From contig JABLUY010000148.1 of NCBI GenBank assembly GCA_013306675.1, positions 1-64,000 of the forward strand: a stretch of DNA of 64,000 bases, written 5' to 3'. Of this stretch, positions 38,937-49,200 are shown one piece after another. The DNA is from Thraustochytrium sp. TN22 (Eukaryota > Sar > Bigyra > Thraustochytrida > Thraustochytriidae). Every line of letters begins with the position of its first letter. The first letter of the stretch is position 1. The notes beneath the pieces are model-generated. The model was not told the DNA's origin, did not search any database, and saw nothing but the letters and a program-made list of their open reading frames with translations. The position numbers and the translations under genes were made by a program.

Positions 38937-40538
38937 TCACCGGGCGCCCGTCGGCTCCGGCAGGAGCCAAGCGGACAGTGCCCCAAATAGCATGGCGAGC
39001 GAGGCGGACACAAGCACCGTGGCAACGCGGCCCAGGTCACCCGAGTCGTCGCCAGCAGACGCCAGCACGACGCCGTTGAAAACGTTGGCCAGCACGCTGC
39101 CGACGCGGCCGCACGCCGTACCCAAGCCGAGCCCCGTCCCACGCAGCGCAGACGGAAAGGACTCGGCCGAGAACACGTCAAAGGCGTTCCACGTACATGC
39201 CGCGAAGCAGTTGAAGAGCGCCGCAAAGACCTGTACGTACAGACGGCTCCTCGTGTTGAGTGCAAAGAGCAGCGCCGAAATGCACGCCAGCATCATGGCG
39301 CCCGCCGTTGTGTACCGCCGGCCCAGGCGGTCCACCAGGACGGCCGCCGCGCCCAGGCCCGGCAGCGTCGCCACCGTGTAAAAGATGGTCGTCGCATACG
39401 GGTCAGAAAAGTGCACCCGGCTAAAGAGGTCCGAGATCCACGACGAAATCCCGTAGTGCGCAAAGCTCAAGAAGAAGTAGATGCTCGCCACCAGCAGCGT
39501 CGTGCGGCGCGTCGCCCGCGAGCCGAACAGACGGCCCAGGTTGTGCAGCGCTGCGGCGGCCGCCGGTTCGGGCGCGGCGCCACAGGACGCCGCGCGCTCC
39601 GCGGCCGCGCGGTCCACGGCGTCGGCAATTTCGCGCTCCAGGCGCGCCGCTGCCTCCGCGTCCACGGTGCGCCGCGATCGCGCAAAACGCAGCAGGACGT
39701 CGCCGGCCTCGTCGGCGCGTCCCGCCGCCCACAGCAGCACGGGCGACTCCTCGAGCCTCCACAGGCTGAGAAGCGCCGCAGCCAGCGCCGGCACGGCCAC
39801 CAGCGCGGCGAAGAGCGGCCAACGCTCGCCGCCGCCCTCACCGCGCAGCAGCACGTAGGCGCACAGGCTCGTGTACAGAACGCCGACCGACCAAAAGGCA
39901 GCCACGGCGTTGATGAAGAGCGAGCGGCTCGCGTTCGGCCCGATCTCGGACGCCAGCGCAAAGGCCGACGGCACCGACCCGCCCACGCCCACGCCGCCCA
40001 CGAAGCGGAACAGCACGAGCCAGGGGGTCTGCAGCGCGGCCGGCAGCGCCGGCGTCAGCGCAGACACCAGCGCCGCGCCGGCATTCACCGCCAGCGACAG
40101 GGTCAGGAGCGGCTTGCGGCCCAGCCGGTCGCCCAGGGCGCCGCTCGCCAGCCCGCCCAGCAGCATGCCTGCGAAGACGGCCGAGGTCAGCAGCGAGCTC
40201 CACACCGCCAGCTCGTCGATCGGCTTGCCGCTCACCGGGTCCCTGTACACCGTCACAATGTACCCGATCGCCAGCACCTCCACGGCGTCCGCTGCGTTCG
40301 CCAGGCCCAGCACGCCCACGCACTGCCACTGGCGCGCGCCCGTCCCCACCAGCTCCAGCAGCCTGCGCGCCTCGTCCTTGCTCGCCGCGTCGCCGCCATC
40401 CTGCGCCACGCCCTGCAGCTCCGTCTCTGCGCCCAGCAGCCGTCGGTCCTCCTCCTCCATGGCCTCCGCCCCCGCCTGCGCCTGCGCCTGCGTCTGCGCC
40501 CGCTCCTCGTACCTGCGCTGCGTCCCCTGCGCCGCCAT
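38937..40538 (-). CDS. MFS transporter, SV2/SVOP-like
   Basis: A 533-residue major-facilitator transporter with about 12 hydrophobic segments. MFS signatures are GDRLGRKPLL in the loop after helix 2 (residue about 132-141) and VDRLGRRYT at the equivalent C-terminal-half loop. LFRFVGGVGVGGSVPSAF and ASEIGPNASR are typical of the SV2/SVOP and plant organic-cation branch. A long central cytoplasmic loop (about 285-345) separates the halves. The substrate cannot be deduced; related proteins carry organic ions, sugars or phosphate. The ATG at 40538 (MAAQGTQRR) starts a hydrophilic N-tail; ATGs at 40785 and 40460 are alternatives. The stop is TGA. It is divergent from the sulfotransferase gene. Confidence 0.85.
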   Translation of the reverse strand: MAAQGTQRRYEERAQTQAQAQAGAEAMEEEDRRLLGAETELQGVAQDGGDAASKDEARRLLELVGTGARQWQCVGVLGLANAADAVEVLAIGYIVTVYRDPVSGKPIDELAVWSSLLTSAVFAGMLLGGLASGALGDRLGRKPLLTLSLAVNAGAALVSALTPALPAALQTPWLVLFRFVGGVGVGGSVPSAFALASEIGPNASRSLFINAVAAFWSVGVLYTSLCAYVLLRGEGGGERWPLFAALVAVPALAAALLSLWRLEESPVLLWAAGRADEAGDVLLRFARSRRTVDAEAAARLEREIADAVDRAAAERAASCGAAPEPAAAAALHNLGRLFGSRATRRTTLLVASIYFFLSFAHYGISSWISDLFSRVHFSDPYATTIFYTVATLPGLGAAAVLVDRLGRRYTTAGAMMLACISALLFALNTRSRLYVQVFAALFNCFAACTWNAFDVFSAESFPSALRGTGLGLGTACGRVGSVLANVFNGVVLASAGDDSGDLGRVATVLVSASLAMLFGALSAWLLPEPTGAR

Positions 40539-41167
40539 GCCCGTCTGCTGCCGCCTCCGCTCGGCGCCTCGCCGCGAGGGCCCGCCGGCCTCACTGAGCT
40601 CGCCCGCCTGGAAGCCTGCTCGTCGCCGCGCGCCCGGCGCCGGGCTCGCCTCGCCTCGCCCGCCTCGCGGAGGCCGCCGGGGCCGCGTCGGCGCGGGCGC
40701 AGCGGGGGGTTCTGCCCGCGCCTCGCCGGGCTTGGATGATGGACTCAGCCTCGTAGGCCTGCCGAGCCCCGCCCAGCCCGTCATGGCGGTCCCTCCACGC
40801 CTGGGCGGCGGGGCGGGCGGGCGGGAGCCAAGCTTCTGCAGTCCGCGCTGCCAGGCTCGGCTCGGCTCGGCTCGTGGCGTGGCGTGGCGTGGCCCAGGTC
40901 GAACCGCGCTCGCGGGCTGCACTGCAGAGCCAAGTCGAGCTGGAGGAGGGCAACAGAATCGTGGGCTCGCCCGAGGGCCACTGAGGCGCGCGAGACCGCC
41001 CTGTGGCCGCCGCAAGGCTTGTGCCCGCGCAGGCTGCGGCGGTGCGTCAGGGCGCCGACTTCGCTCCGATCGGTGTCGGGGCTGCGCGCAGTCCCTAACC
41101 AGCTAGAGAGCTGCTCGCTGCTCGCGGAGCAGACGCGCTTCTTGTTGAGATAGAAGCCTGCGCCAGC
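40539..41167. promoter_or_regulatory. Divergent promoter, MFS transporter / sulfotransferase
   Basis: 629 bases. GGCTCGGCTCGGCTCG and GTGGCGTGGCGTGGC tandem pentamers lie at 40856-40890. CTCGCTGCTCGCGGAGCAG lies near 41112. The frame of the MFS gene continues open through much of it, so a longer N-terminus cannot be excluded. Confidence 0.5.
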
Positions 41168-42217
41168 ATGGTGCAGGGCCAGCTCGCCGAGGCCAGGCGC
41201 ACCACGGAGGGCTACGAAGTGGTGGCGCAAGCCGACGGCGGCGCGACGACGGCCTACCTCTACCCGACGATCGAGCGGCGCAGGTCGATGTGGAACGAGG
41301 CGCGTGCGGAGTTCCTGGCGCGCGAAACGCGCTTCAGGGACACCGACGTCGTGCTGGCCACCTTCCCCAAGTGCGGGACCACCGTGGCGGAACAGATGCT
41401 GCTGCTGCTGCTCAGCGACTGCGACACGTCCAAGCTCAACCCCAAGGCCAAGAACACGTACGACGCGGCCTCCGGCTTCGGCAAGGTCTGGGCCGAGGTC
41501 GCGCTGTGGCCCGAGGACTACATCGAGGAGCGTCGCCGCAGACACAAGTTGGAGGTGGGCGAGAACGCCGCGGTCTCGGACGCCGACTTTCTGCTCTCGC
41601 CCGCTGACTTTGACGCCATCCCGACGCGACGCGTTATCAAGTCGCACTTCAACGCCGACGACCTTTACAAGGTCTTCCCGCAGCTCCCGACCACGGCCGC
41701 CAAGATCGTTACAGTCTCGCGCGACCCAGTCGACGCCTGCGTCTCTACCTACTGCCATCTGTACGAGGGCCAGCGCCACTACGAGCCCAAGCCGCCCATG
41801 GATCACTTCGTGCCGCTCTTCTTGGCCGGCGCTAGCTGGGACCTGTACTTGCAGCCGTACGGTCGCCTCAGCGACGCCATCGCGTCCTTCGCCGCGCTCG
41901 AGCGCCGCGAGCCGGGCCGCGTGCTCTCTCTCACCTATGAGGACATCGTGCGCAGCCCCGTTGACGTCGTGCTCCGTATGGCCAAGCATCTTGGCGTGCC
42001 CTGCTCCCAAGATCTCGCCCAGCGTATCGCCGACGCCACCAGCTTCACCGCCATGAAGCTCCAATCTGGCAACGCCGTGCACTTTCGCCAGGGCAAGGCA
42101 TCCGACACCTCCAGCTCCAAGCCCAAGTTCGACGCCTTTCCCGGCCTTGAGCAAGCCCTGAGAGACGCGCATGCCGCGCAGCTTCAGGAGCTCCTTGGCG
42201 TCAACGAGGCGCAGTGA
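41168..42217 (+). CDS. Cytosolic-type sulfotransferase
   Basis: A 349-residue PAPS-dependent sulfotransferase. The 5'-phosphosulfate loop is TFPKCGTTVAEQM (about 65-77; the usual form is YPKSGTTW). The 3'-phosphate motif is SRDPVDACVSTY (R185, D189 and the serine nearby). A conserved HFNADDLYKVFP segment precedes it and LTYEDIVRSPVDV follows it (about 256-270). The C-terminus lacks a clear GxxGxxK loop; KASDTSSSKPKFD is the nearest equivalent. No signal peptide or membrane anchor is seen, unlike Golgi sulfotransferases. The acceptor (sterol, phenol or other small molecule) cannot be told from sequence. The ATG at 41168 has a good context (GCCAGCATGG). Confidence 0.88.
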   Translation: MVQGQLAEARRTTEGYEVVAQADGGATTAYLYPTIERRRSMWNEARAEFLARETRFRDTDVVLATFPKCGTTVAEQMLLLLLSDCDTSKLNPKAKNTYDAASGFGKVWAEVALWPEDYIEERRRRHKLEVGENAAVSDADFLLSPADFDAIPTRRVIKSHFNADDLYKVFPQLPTTAAKIVTVSRDPVDACVSTYCHLYEGQRHYEPKPPMDHFVPLFLAGASWDLYLQPYGRLSDAIASFAALERREPGRVLSLTYEDIVRSPVDVVLRMAKHLGVPCSQDLAQRIADATSFTAMKLQSGNAVHFRQGKASDTSSSKPKFDAFPGLEQALRDAHAAQLQELLGVNEAQ

Positions 42218-42462
42218 AGGAGGCTGGTCACAAGACGAAGGGCACTGACAGACAAGCCAGCTCGTTACGTCACTGGCGCGAAGAGCATCATTGCAGCAGC
42301 CTCTAGCTAGCTAGCTAGAGTAGAGAGAGCCAGAGCTAGGCCTACTAGACGGCGCCCGGCACACTCCACCAAAGACTACCGGCCGGCGCCGCACGCGCGC
42401 CAACGTCAAGGACCCCAAAATCTGAACTTGGGAATGTAAGTTGACCACTTCTGCACGTATCG
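42218..42462. other. 3' flank between sulfotransferase and PH-LIM genes
   Basis: 245 bases between converging stops. It carries TCTAGCTAGCTAGCTAGAG at 42303-42321, a long palindrome also found in two other spacers. No gene. Confidence 0.65.
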
Positions 42463-45400
42463 TCAGAGAATGCTACAGCCGCCGCCTTGGTCGCAGTAGG
42501 GCGTCTCGTCATCATCGTAAGCCCCCATGGGCTGCGCCTGAGAGCCCGCCGCCGCGTTCACCGCCGGCGGCGCCCCGTCCAGCGCTAATTCTCGTCGTTC
42601 TGCGATGTAGTTGACGCATTCGAAGGAGGAGTGCGACGGCGTACCGAGAAACTCGCCAAAATCGGACGCCGACGCTTGCCGCTGGCTTGGCCGGACTGCG
42701 ACCCCCGCCGGTAGAAGCTCCAGGTCGAGCGAGGGACACTCTCGTCCTTGGGCACCGCCGTCTTGCCGGACTTGTTCTTGCCGGACTTGTGCTGCTTCTT
42801 GCTGGCCGTCTTGCTTTCCTTGCTGCCCGCCCGCTTGGGCCGTGGCGGGATCGGCGGCGGCGGCTTCTTGCCCCGCCGCCTCCCGAACGTCCGCCGCCCG
42901 CTCTTGCTGCTCTTTTGCTTGGCGCTCGCCTGCGTCGCGCACCATGTCCTCATCATGAGCCGCCTGCTTAGTCCTCTGGCGCCGCCGACTAAACGACGAG
43001 CTCATCGCGCTCTTGAACGACGACGAGCTCATCGCGCTTTTGAACGATGCACTCACCTTGGCGCCGAGGCCCTTGAGCCTGCGGCTTCCGCCCGAGCTCT
43101 TCCCGCTCGACAGCGGCGAGCCCGACGACGCCAAGCCTTGCGCCGAGTCGTCGTCGCCCTCGTCGGACCTTGCGTCCATGCCTTCCTCCAGCACAGCAGC
43201 GCGAAGCGCGTTCACGTGGATGGCTGGTGGCAACTCCCCCGCGTCGTCGGCGTCGCCATCCTCGTCCTCCAGCTCTTTGCCGAGGAGATCGCTCTCCTCT
43301 TCCGTGTTGTCAGACTTCGCGTTGACCTCCTGCCCAGAGCTCGCAGTATCGATTTGATCTGCCGACTGCACATCGTCGGAGCGCGCGTCGCCCTGCTCGA
43401 AGGCCGTGTCGCTCGCGCGTTTCATGGAGTGCGCATCGTCGACGTCCTGCTCATCAGAGCCAGCGTCGTCCATTTGCTCTTCCACGCACACAGCGTCATC
43501 ATCCACCTCCGAGCGCACTTCGTCGGTGTACTGCTGCTCGTGGGCATGCGAATCCACGTCGTCGTCATCCGACGGCGGGGCAGATGCCTTTTGTTCGTCC
43601 TCCGAGAGCACAATCTCCGTCTGTGCCTCGTTTTGCCGGGGTGTACTCCTGGGCACGGGGGGCGGCACGCGGGGTACAGGAGGTGGCATGCGCGGCACTG
43701 GAGGCGGCATGCGAGGAGCACTGCTCGTTGGAGCAGGAGCAGGAGCAGGAGTAGGAGTAGGAGCGGCGCTTTCTTCGTCCTCTTCTTCCTCCTGTTGTTG
43801 TTGCTGCTGCTGCTGCTGCAAGGGCACTGGAGGCGGAAGCCGTTGCTGTGCCGGCACAGGCGGCGGTGGCTTTGCCGACAGCGCCTCGGACTCTTGCACA
43901 TTCTGAGGCTCAACCTCTGTGGGCTTTTCTTCAACCTCCTTGGGCTTTTCTTCAACCTCCTCGTGCTCTTCCTTGTGATTCTCCTCCTCGATGATCTTGG
44001 GCTTTTCCTGGACTGCAGCAGGCTTGCTGGCCGCTGCGGCGACCGCCTTGGTGACCGGCGAGACGACCGGCTTGACAAAGACGATGGGGGCCTCGGATAC
44101 CGCGTCGAGGAAGGGAAAGGCCATAATGTCGCTGGCACGCACGAGGGGCTTGCTGGTGTCCTTGGGCCCGGAGTAAGCGACCAAGCCCTCGGCGGCGCTG
44201 AGCCGCACGAGGCACTTGGCCCACTTCTTAGCCTTGGCGCCTTTCTTCTTGAGACACACGTAAGCGGTGCTCTCATGCTCAGTCTTGTGGGTCTCGGCAA
44301 AGGTCTCAATGTTCATCTGGGCCTGGATGGCGGCGTACATGTCGACGCGCTGCGCCTCCCGCAGCTCGTCCTTGAGGCGGCCAAGCTCAAGCGCATTGGC
44401 AATGGCCTTGACCCAGTTCTTCTTGTCCGCGGCCTGCATGCAGCAGACGACCAGGACCTGCTTCTTCTTCTGCAACTGCACAAAAAAGGCGTTGGCGTGC
44501 TTGTCGCTAGGCTGCAGCGCGGGCTCCTCGGCCGCGGCGCTGGTATCCACAAAGCGCTGAGAGCCGGCGACGGCGCCACTGGTGGCCTGCAGCTGCTCCG
44601 CCTGGCCCTCGCCTTGCGCGTCCCGGTTTTGGTTCGCGTCCTCGGAGGCCTGCTGGTCCTGGTCCTGGTCCTGGACCTGCTGCTGCTGCTGCTGCGCCTG
44701 GGCCTGCTGGGCAGCGAGCGCGGGGCGCTTGGTGGTTGGGCGCCGGCGTCGCGCCATGACGCGCGGGCGCGCGAGGACAGCGTCGTGCGTGACCTCGCCC
44801 GTGGCCGCGGCGCGCGCCGCACTCGGCGCCTTGGCCGGGTCGTGCGCCTGACAAAACAGCACGCGCGCGTTCGCATCAATGACGCAGTCGTCCGGCGTGA
44901 GCGTGCAGGCGCACTTGGAGCAGTACATACAATCGGAATGGGCACTGGCGCCGTTGGGGAGGTCGACCTGCTCGGCGGCGTCCATGCGCTTCTCGCACAC
45001 GAGGCAGGCCCCGTCGCTCATGTCCCGCACCGAGACCTTGCCTTGCAGCTTCTGCTGCAGGCGCTCGCGCGCCTGCGCCTCGGTCAGCATGCCGCCGCCG
45101 AGCGAGGCGCCGCCGGGCAGGCCCTTGAGCAGATTCTGAAGGCCCGTGACCCGGCCAGGTCCAGCTCCGCCGCCCAAGCCCTGCGCCTTGCGAACATTGT
45201 TTTCCTTGTTGCCGCCGGCCTCGGCCGGCACGCTGATGCCGGCGCCTCGGCACACATCCTCGATCCACGCGGTGCGGTCAGCGTCCGAAGCCGCGGAGAA
45301 CTGATACTGCTGGCCGCCGCCGAGGTCGAGCTCGAAAACGTTCTTGCGCAGGCCGAACTGCACCTTCTCGACGCCCACCTTGGGGCCCAGCGCGACCTTG

Positions 45401-45513
45401 ACGTGGGGCTCAGGGTCGCCTTCGGCGGCGAACCAGCTTAGCGTCGCGCCATCCACGGCGCCCACGCCCTCCTGCCAGCGCCCGACGCTGCTCTTGAGCG
45501 CGAGCGCGCGCAT
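42463..45513 (-). CDS. PH-LIM-PH multidomain protein with C-terminal CaaX box
   Basis: 1016 residues from the ATG at 45513 (MRALALKSS). A PH-like domain covers residues about 5-95 (SVGRW..., ending in DRTAWIEDVCRG). A single LIM zinc domain follows at about 167-222: CLVC, HSDC, CSKC, then CQAH. Residues about 250-310 are basic, then Gln-rich (QVQDQDQDQQ). A second PH-like part covers about 340-500 (FFVQL...KKNWVKAIANALE, then TAYVCLKKKGAKAKKWAKCLVRL). The C-terminal half is disordered: Glu/Lys-rich repeats, polyproline PPPVP motifs (near 600-680) that could bind SH3 or profilin, and acidic stretches. The protein ends C-S-I-L, a CaaX box with leucine last, which predicts geranylgeranylation and membrane attachment. 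It is probably an actin or membrane signalling scaffold. The neighbour is an SH3-DH-PH RhoGEF on the same strand. Confidence 0.82.
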   Translation of the reverse strand: MRALALKSSVGRWQEGVGAVDGATLSWFAAEGDPEPHVKVALGPKVGVEKVQFGLRKNVFELDLGGGQQYQFSAASDADRTAWIEDVCRGAGISVPAEAGGNKENNVRKAQGLGGGAGPGRVTGLQNLLKGLPGGASLGGGMLTEAQARERLQQKLQGKVSVRDMSDGACLVCEKRMDAAEQVDLPNGASAHSDCMYCSKCACTLTPDDCVIDANARVLFCQAHDPAKAPSAARAAATGEVTHDAVLARPRVMARRRRPTTKRPALAAQQAQAQQQQQQVQDQDQDQQASEDANQNRDAQGEGQAEQLQATSGAVAGSQRFVDTSAAAEEPALQPSDKHANAFFVQLQKKKQVLVVCCMQAADKKNWVKAIANALELGRLKDELREAQRVDMYAAIQAQMNIETFAETHKTEHESTAYVCLKKKGAKAKKWAKCLVRLSAAEGLVAYSGPKDTSKPLVRASDIMAFPFLDAVSEAPIVFVKPVVSPVTKAVAAAASKPAAVQEKPKIIEEENHKEEHEEVEEKPKEVEEKPTEVEPQNVQESEALSAKPPPPVPAQQRLPPPVPLQQQQQQQQQEEEEDEESAAPTPTPAPAPAPTSSAPRMPPPVPRMPPPVPRVPPPVPRSTPRQNEAQTEIVLSEDEQKASAPPSDDDDVDSHAHEQQYTDEVRSEVDDDAVCVEEQMDDAGSDEQDVDDAHSMKRASDTAFEQGDARSDDVQSADQIDTASSGQEVNAKSDNTEEESDLLGKELEDEDGDADDAGELPPAIHVNALRAAVLEEGMDARSDEGDDDSAQGLASSGSPLSSGKSSGGSRRLKGLGAKVSASFKSAMSSSSFKSAMSSSFSRRRQRTKQAAHDEDMVRDAGERQAKEQQERAADVREAAGQEAAAADPATAQAGGQQGKQDGQQEAAQVRQEQVRQDGGAQGRECPSLDLELLPAGVAVRPSQRQASASDFGEFLGTPSHSSFECVNYIAERRELALDGAPPAVNAAAGSQAQPMGAYDDDETPYCDQGGGCSIL

Positions 45514-45650
45514 GCTGCCTGGCGGTTCTGGCTGCCGTGGCCGCCGGCGCCCTGGTCCGGGGCACGCCGGGGTACGACGGGCGGGGGCGACGGGGCGAGC
45601 CACGCCGGCGTCTGTCTGCAGGCCTCCAGGCGCGCTCGCCGGCCTCCCCG

Positions 45651-45680
45651 CCTGCCTGCCTGCCTGCCTGCCTGCCTGCC
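45651..45680. repeat. (CCTG)n tetranucleotide array
   Basis: Seven to eight units, about 138 bases upstream of the PH-LIM start codon. Confidence 0.95.
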
Positions 45681-46125
45681 CGCCCGCGCCGCCGTCGCCT
45701 GCCAGGCGGACAGCCGCCGAGGGCTCTCGGGGCGGCTGGGGGTGGACGACGCGTCCCATGCGTCCCACTTGCGCTGCCTTTGTCACTCACAGTGAGTGAT
45801 GTAGAGCAAAGAGCAAGAAGCTTTGGCCAGACGTGAGACCGATCACGCGAGCAAGCAGGCGAGGCGCAGGCCGCTGCAGCGCTGGCTCTGGGGCCGAGCA
45901 AGCCGCGCAAAGCCGCGCAAAGCTGCGCAACGTCGCGCAAGAGCGTCGTTCTCTCGTTTGTAACTTATGGTGCAGAGTTCCAAAGGTCATAAAGGGGTTG
46001 GGGCGGGTGGGTTGGTTGGGGGGGTCGGCCATCGCCGGCGCCGTGGGGTGTGCCATGCCAGGATATGCCATGCCTTGCCATGCCTTGCCAAGCCACGAGT
46101 GAGCCGGGTCGCGACCTTGGTTAGC

Positions 46126-46160
46126 CGGCCTGGCCTGGCCTGGCCTGGCCTGGCCGGCCT
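46126..46160. repeat. (CCTGG)n pentanucleotide array
   Basis: Six CCTGG units with a CCGG interruption, in the 3' flank of the RhoGEF gene. Confidence 0.9.
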
Positions 46161-46297
46161 GGCTCGTAGCGAGCCGACGCAGATCGTGGCTCACACGCCT
46201 ACTTGGCCTAACGCTCGTCAACTGGATCACACGCTTGCCTACTTGATGACACGCTTGGTCGCCAACTTGATGACACGCTCCCACTCATGCCTGGCTC

Positions 46298-49200
46298 TCA
46301 CATGTCAGGCCTTGACTGCTTCTTGAGCTTGAGCTTGTTCTGCAGCTCGTTGATGAGCGGGTCCTCCTTCTGTAGTTGCAGCAGAAAGGATGGATCCGCA
46401 TTGCGGATCATGTTGTGGCGGTCCTTCATCGAGTTGTACTTGGGGTCGTCCTCCGCGTTCGCCGAGGCAGACGTCGCGGTCTTGGAGGCGCTCGGGCCAC
46501 GGAAAGAGCCGACGTTGCGGCCAGCCGCGCGCTGCGCCGCCATGAACGCAGCCGTGGCGGACCCATCCATGCCGTTCGGCGAAGCCGAGGCGCCCGGCGA
46601 GTTGACACCGCGCGAGATGAGGATGGCCTGCTCTGCGTTGCGCATCCAGGCGTCTCGCTCGCCAATGTTGTCCACCGCAAAGACCCACTTGTCTGGTTTG
46701 GACATGACCTCACCGACAAAAGGATTGGGATCGTTGGGGGAACGCATGGAGATCGCAAAGAGGATGTCTCGCTGCGCCTCGATGGTGCCGACGATGCCCA
46801 CGGCCTTGATGTTGATGAAACAGCGCAGCTTGTAGCGGTTTTTGCTGAGGATGTTCTGGTACCGCTCGGTGATGAGCATGATGGAGTTTGTCAAGAAGGC
46901 GTCGTAGTAGGCGTCGTGCTTGAGCTGCTTGTACATGGTGCCGGAACCATGTGTCTTGATGCGCAAGGCGCCGTCCTTCATGAGCTGCGTCGTCGGCTTG
47001 CGCAGCTCGGCGTCTACGTTCTCCCGCTCCTCCTCGGAGTGGTAGCGGAGCGCCTGGCGCAGGTCGTTGAGCATGAGCGAGGCGCTCTCAGCGCCGTCCC
47101 CGGCGCCGCCGTCGTCCTGGAGTTGGTTCACCTCGCTCGTCACCTCGAGCAGGCGCAGCTGGCACGCGAGCACGGCTTCCTTGCTGTTGTCGTCCGCAGC
47201 GTACTTGTGCACCTCGCGCACCAGGAGCGGGTACCGGCACACATGCTGGATGGGCTTGATCAAGTAGGAGGAGAGGTTCTGACCGTTGGCGGCGGGCGAG
47301 TGCTCCAGCGCGTCCACCGCCTGGGCGAAGCCGCGCACGTCCTTACGCCAGACGTCCAGCAGCCGCAGCGCGTCGTTGTAGTTGCGAATATACACGGAGG
47401 AAATCTTGAGCTTCCCGGCCATGGTCTCGAGCGCCGCGCAAAGCTTCACGGACCAGTCGGCCAGCAGCTCCAGAAAGTGCCGCAGGTCCTCTTCCGACAG
47501 CGAGGCCTCGCAATCGAGGATGTTGTTGTCGTGCCATGCCTGCACGGTGTCCAGCTCCTCGGCCAGCGCGCGCATCTCCATGGTCGACTTGCGCAGGCCG
47601 CCCAGCGGCGCGCCCACGGACTGCCGCCGGCCGTGGTTCTGCGAGTCGGTCTTGCTGCGGTCCGACCGCGGCGAAGGGTTGTCCGGGAAACGGCGCAGCT
47701 TCTTCCAAGTCTCCTTGGACGCGTCCGCGAGCCCGTTTAGAATGGACTCGTGGCACTGCCAAATGCGCTGCCACCCGGGAAAGAGCGAGCCGACGTACTC
47801 CTCGCCGTACTTTGCCAAGATGCCCTCCACGTACACCTCGAAGCAGATTTGCAGCGACAGCACGTACTTGTACTCGTTCGTGACGAGCTCGAGTAGCGCC
47901 AAGAAGAGCCGGTTGGCGTTGCGCCAGCGCTTGTGCATCACCTTGGCGGCGTCTGCCTCGGCCTGCGTCGTGTCCTCGGCCGGCGGTCCACCCGCGCCGG
48001 ACTCGATCGCGGCCTCCAGCTCATCGTCACCCTCCACCCAGTACGGGTCCGGGATGACCGCGACGAACTGCGCCGGGAACTTGGCGACCTCGCCCACGGC
48101 GCGCCCGCGGCTCTGATCGAAGATGGCGCCGTCCCACCAGTCGTCGTCGGTGCGCTCCGCGATCTCGATCACGTCGTCGAACTCCACCGTCAGGAACTCG
48201 TCGCTGTCCTCGTCCGCGTAGCCCAGCTCGACCGGGTCGAAGGGCTCCAGCACGCGCGCGTACCGATACGCCTTGCGCAGCTCGCGCAGCTGCTCCTCGT
48301 GGTCCTCCTCGGCGCTGCGCTCCGGGTTGGCCTGGTCCTGGTCCTGGTCCTGATCCTGGTCCTGTCCTTGCTGCTCCTGGCCGCCGCCCGACACCATGGT
48401 GCGCTGGAAGATGGACTTGCCCTGCTCCGCCAGGACGTGGCGCTCCTCCTCGGAGATGGACGTGGCGCCGCTGTGCGCGGACCCGCGCCGCATCGACGCG
48501 GCCATGCGCGCGCGCTCCGGCGAGGGCTGCCGCGCGCGGCGCTCCGGCGACAACTGCCGCGTGCTGCTCAGCTGGCTCGCCGTGCGCGTCGGCGCCGGCG
48601 GCCGGTGCGAGCCGTTCGAGCTGTGCAGGCTGGAAGTTGACGAGGAGATGGACGAGGTCGCCCGGATCGAGACGACGTCCTCGTCCTCGTCGTCCGCGCT
48701 CGTCTCTCGCTTTGGCACGGGCGGCGGCGCGCGGGGCGGCAGCTGCAGGCGCGCCGAGTTGGGCCGCGGCTTGCGGTAGTCCGCCGGCCCGCGGTGCCGC
48801 TCCGACGCCGAGGCCTCGTCGCGCGAGGACACCGACGAGAGCTCAGAGAGCGACGCGGACGGCTGCCCGCGTTGCGGCAGCGGCGGCGGCGTGCGCGGGG
48901 CCCTGGCCGCCGTCTCCGCCGCCTTGGTGCGCGCGTGGGCGGCGGCCACCTCCTCGTCCGAGACCAGCGGCGACGCGGACCGCATCGACAGCGAGCGATC
49001 CGAGTCGGAGAGCACGGCGCCGGCCCTGAAGTGCGGGTCCTTGTAGCGGCGCCGCGGCGGCGGCGGCCGGTCCGGCCGCTTCACGCTCGCCGAGGACTCG
49101 CCGCGCTGCGGCCGCGGCCGCGGCCGCGGCGTCGTGGCCGGCGCGGGCCGCCGCCCTGGTGGTCGCAGCACGCGCGCGCCGCCCAGGTGCCTCGTGCTGC

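Larger units (their letters stand above)
45514..46297. promoter_or_regulatory. 5' flank of the PH-LIM gene and 3' flank of the RhoGEF gene
   Basis: 784 bases with a (CCTG)n array (45651-45680), a GCGCAA direct repeat (45902-45940, four units), GCCATGCCTTGCCATGCCTTGCC (46068-46090), a (CCTGG)n run and a TGATGACACGCTT direct repeat (46243-46275). No coding sequence is supported. Confidence 0.55.

Noticed and set aside
42748-45441. 897-codon open frame on the plus strand
   Set aside because: It is antisense to the PH-LIM gene, rich in Leu/Arg/His from reversed codons, and has no recognisable motif.
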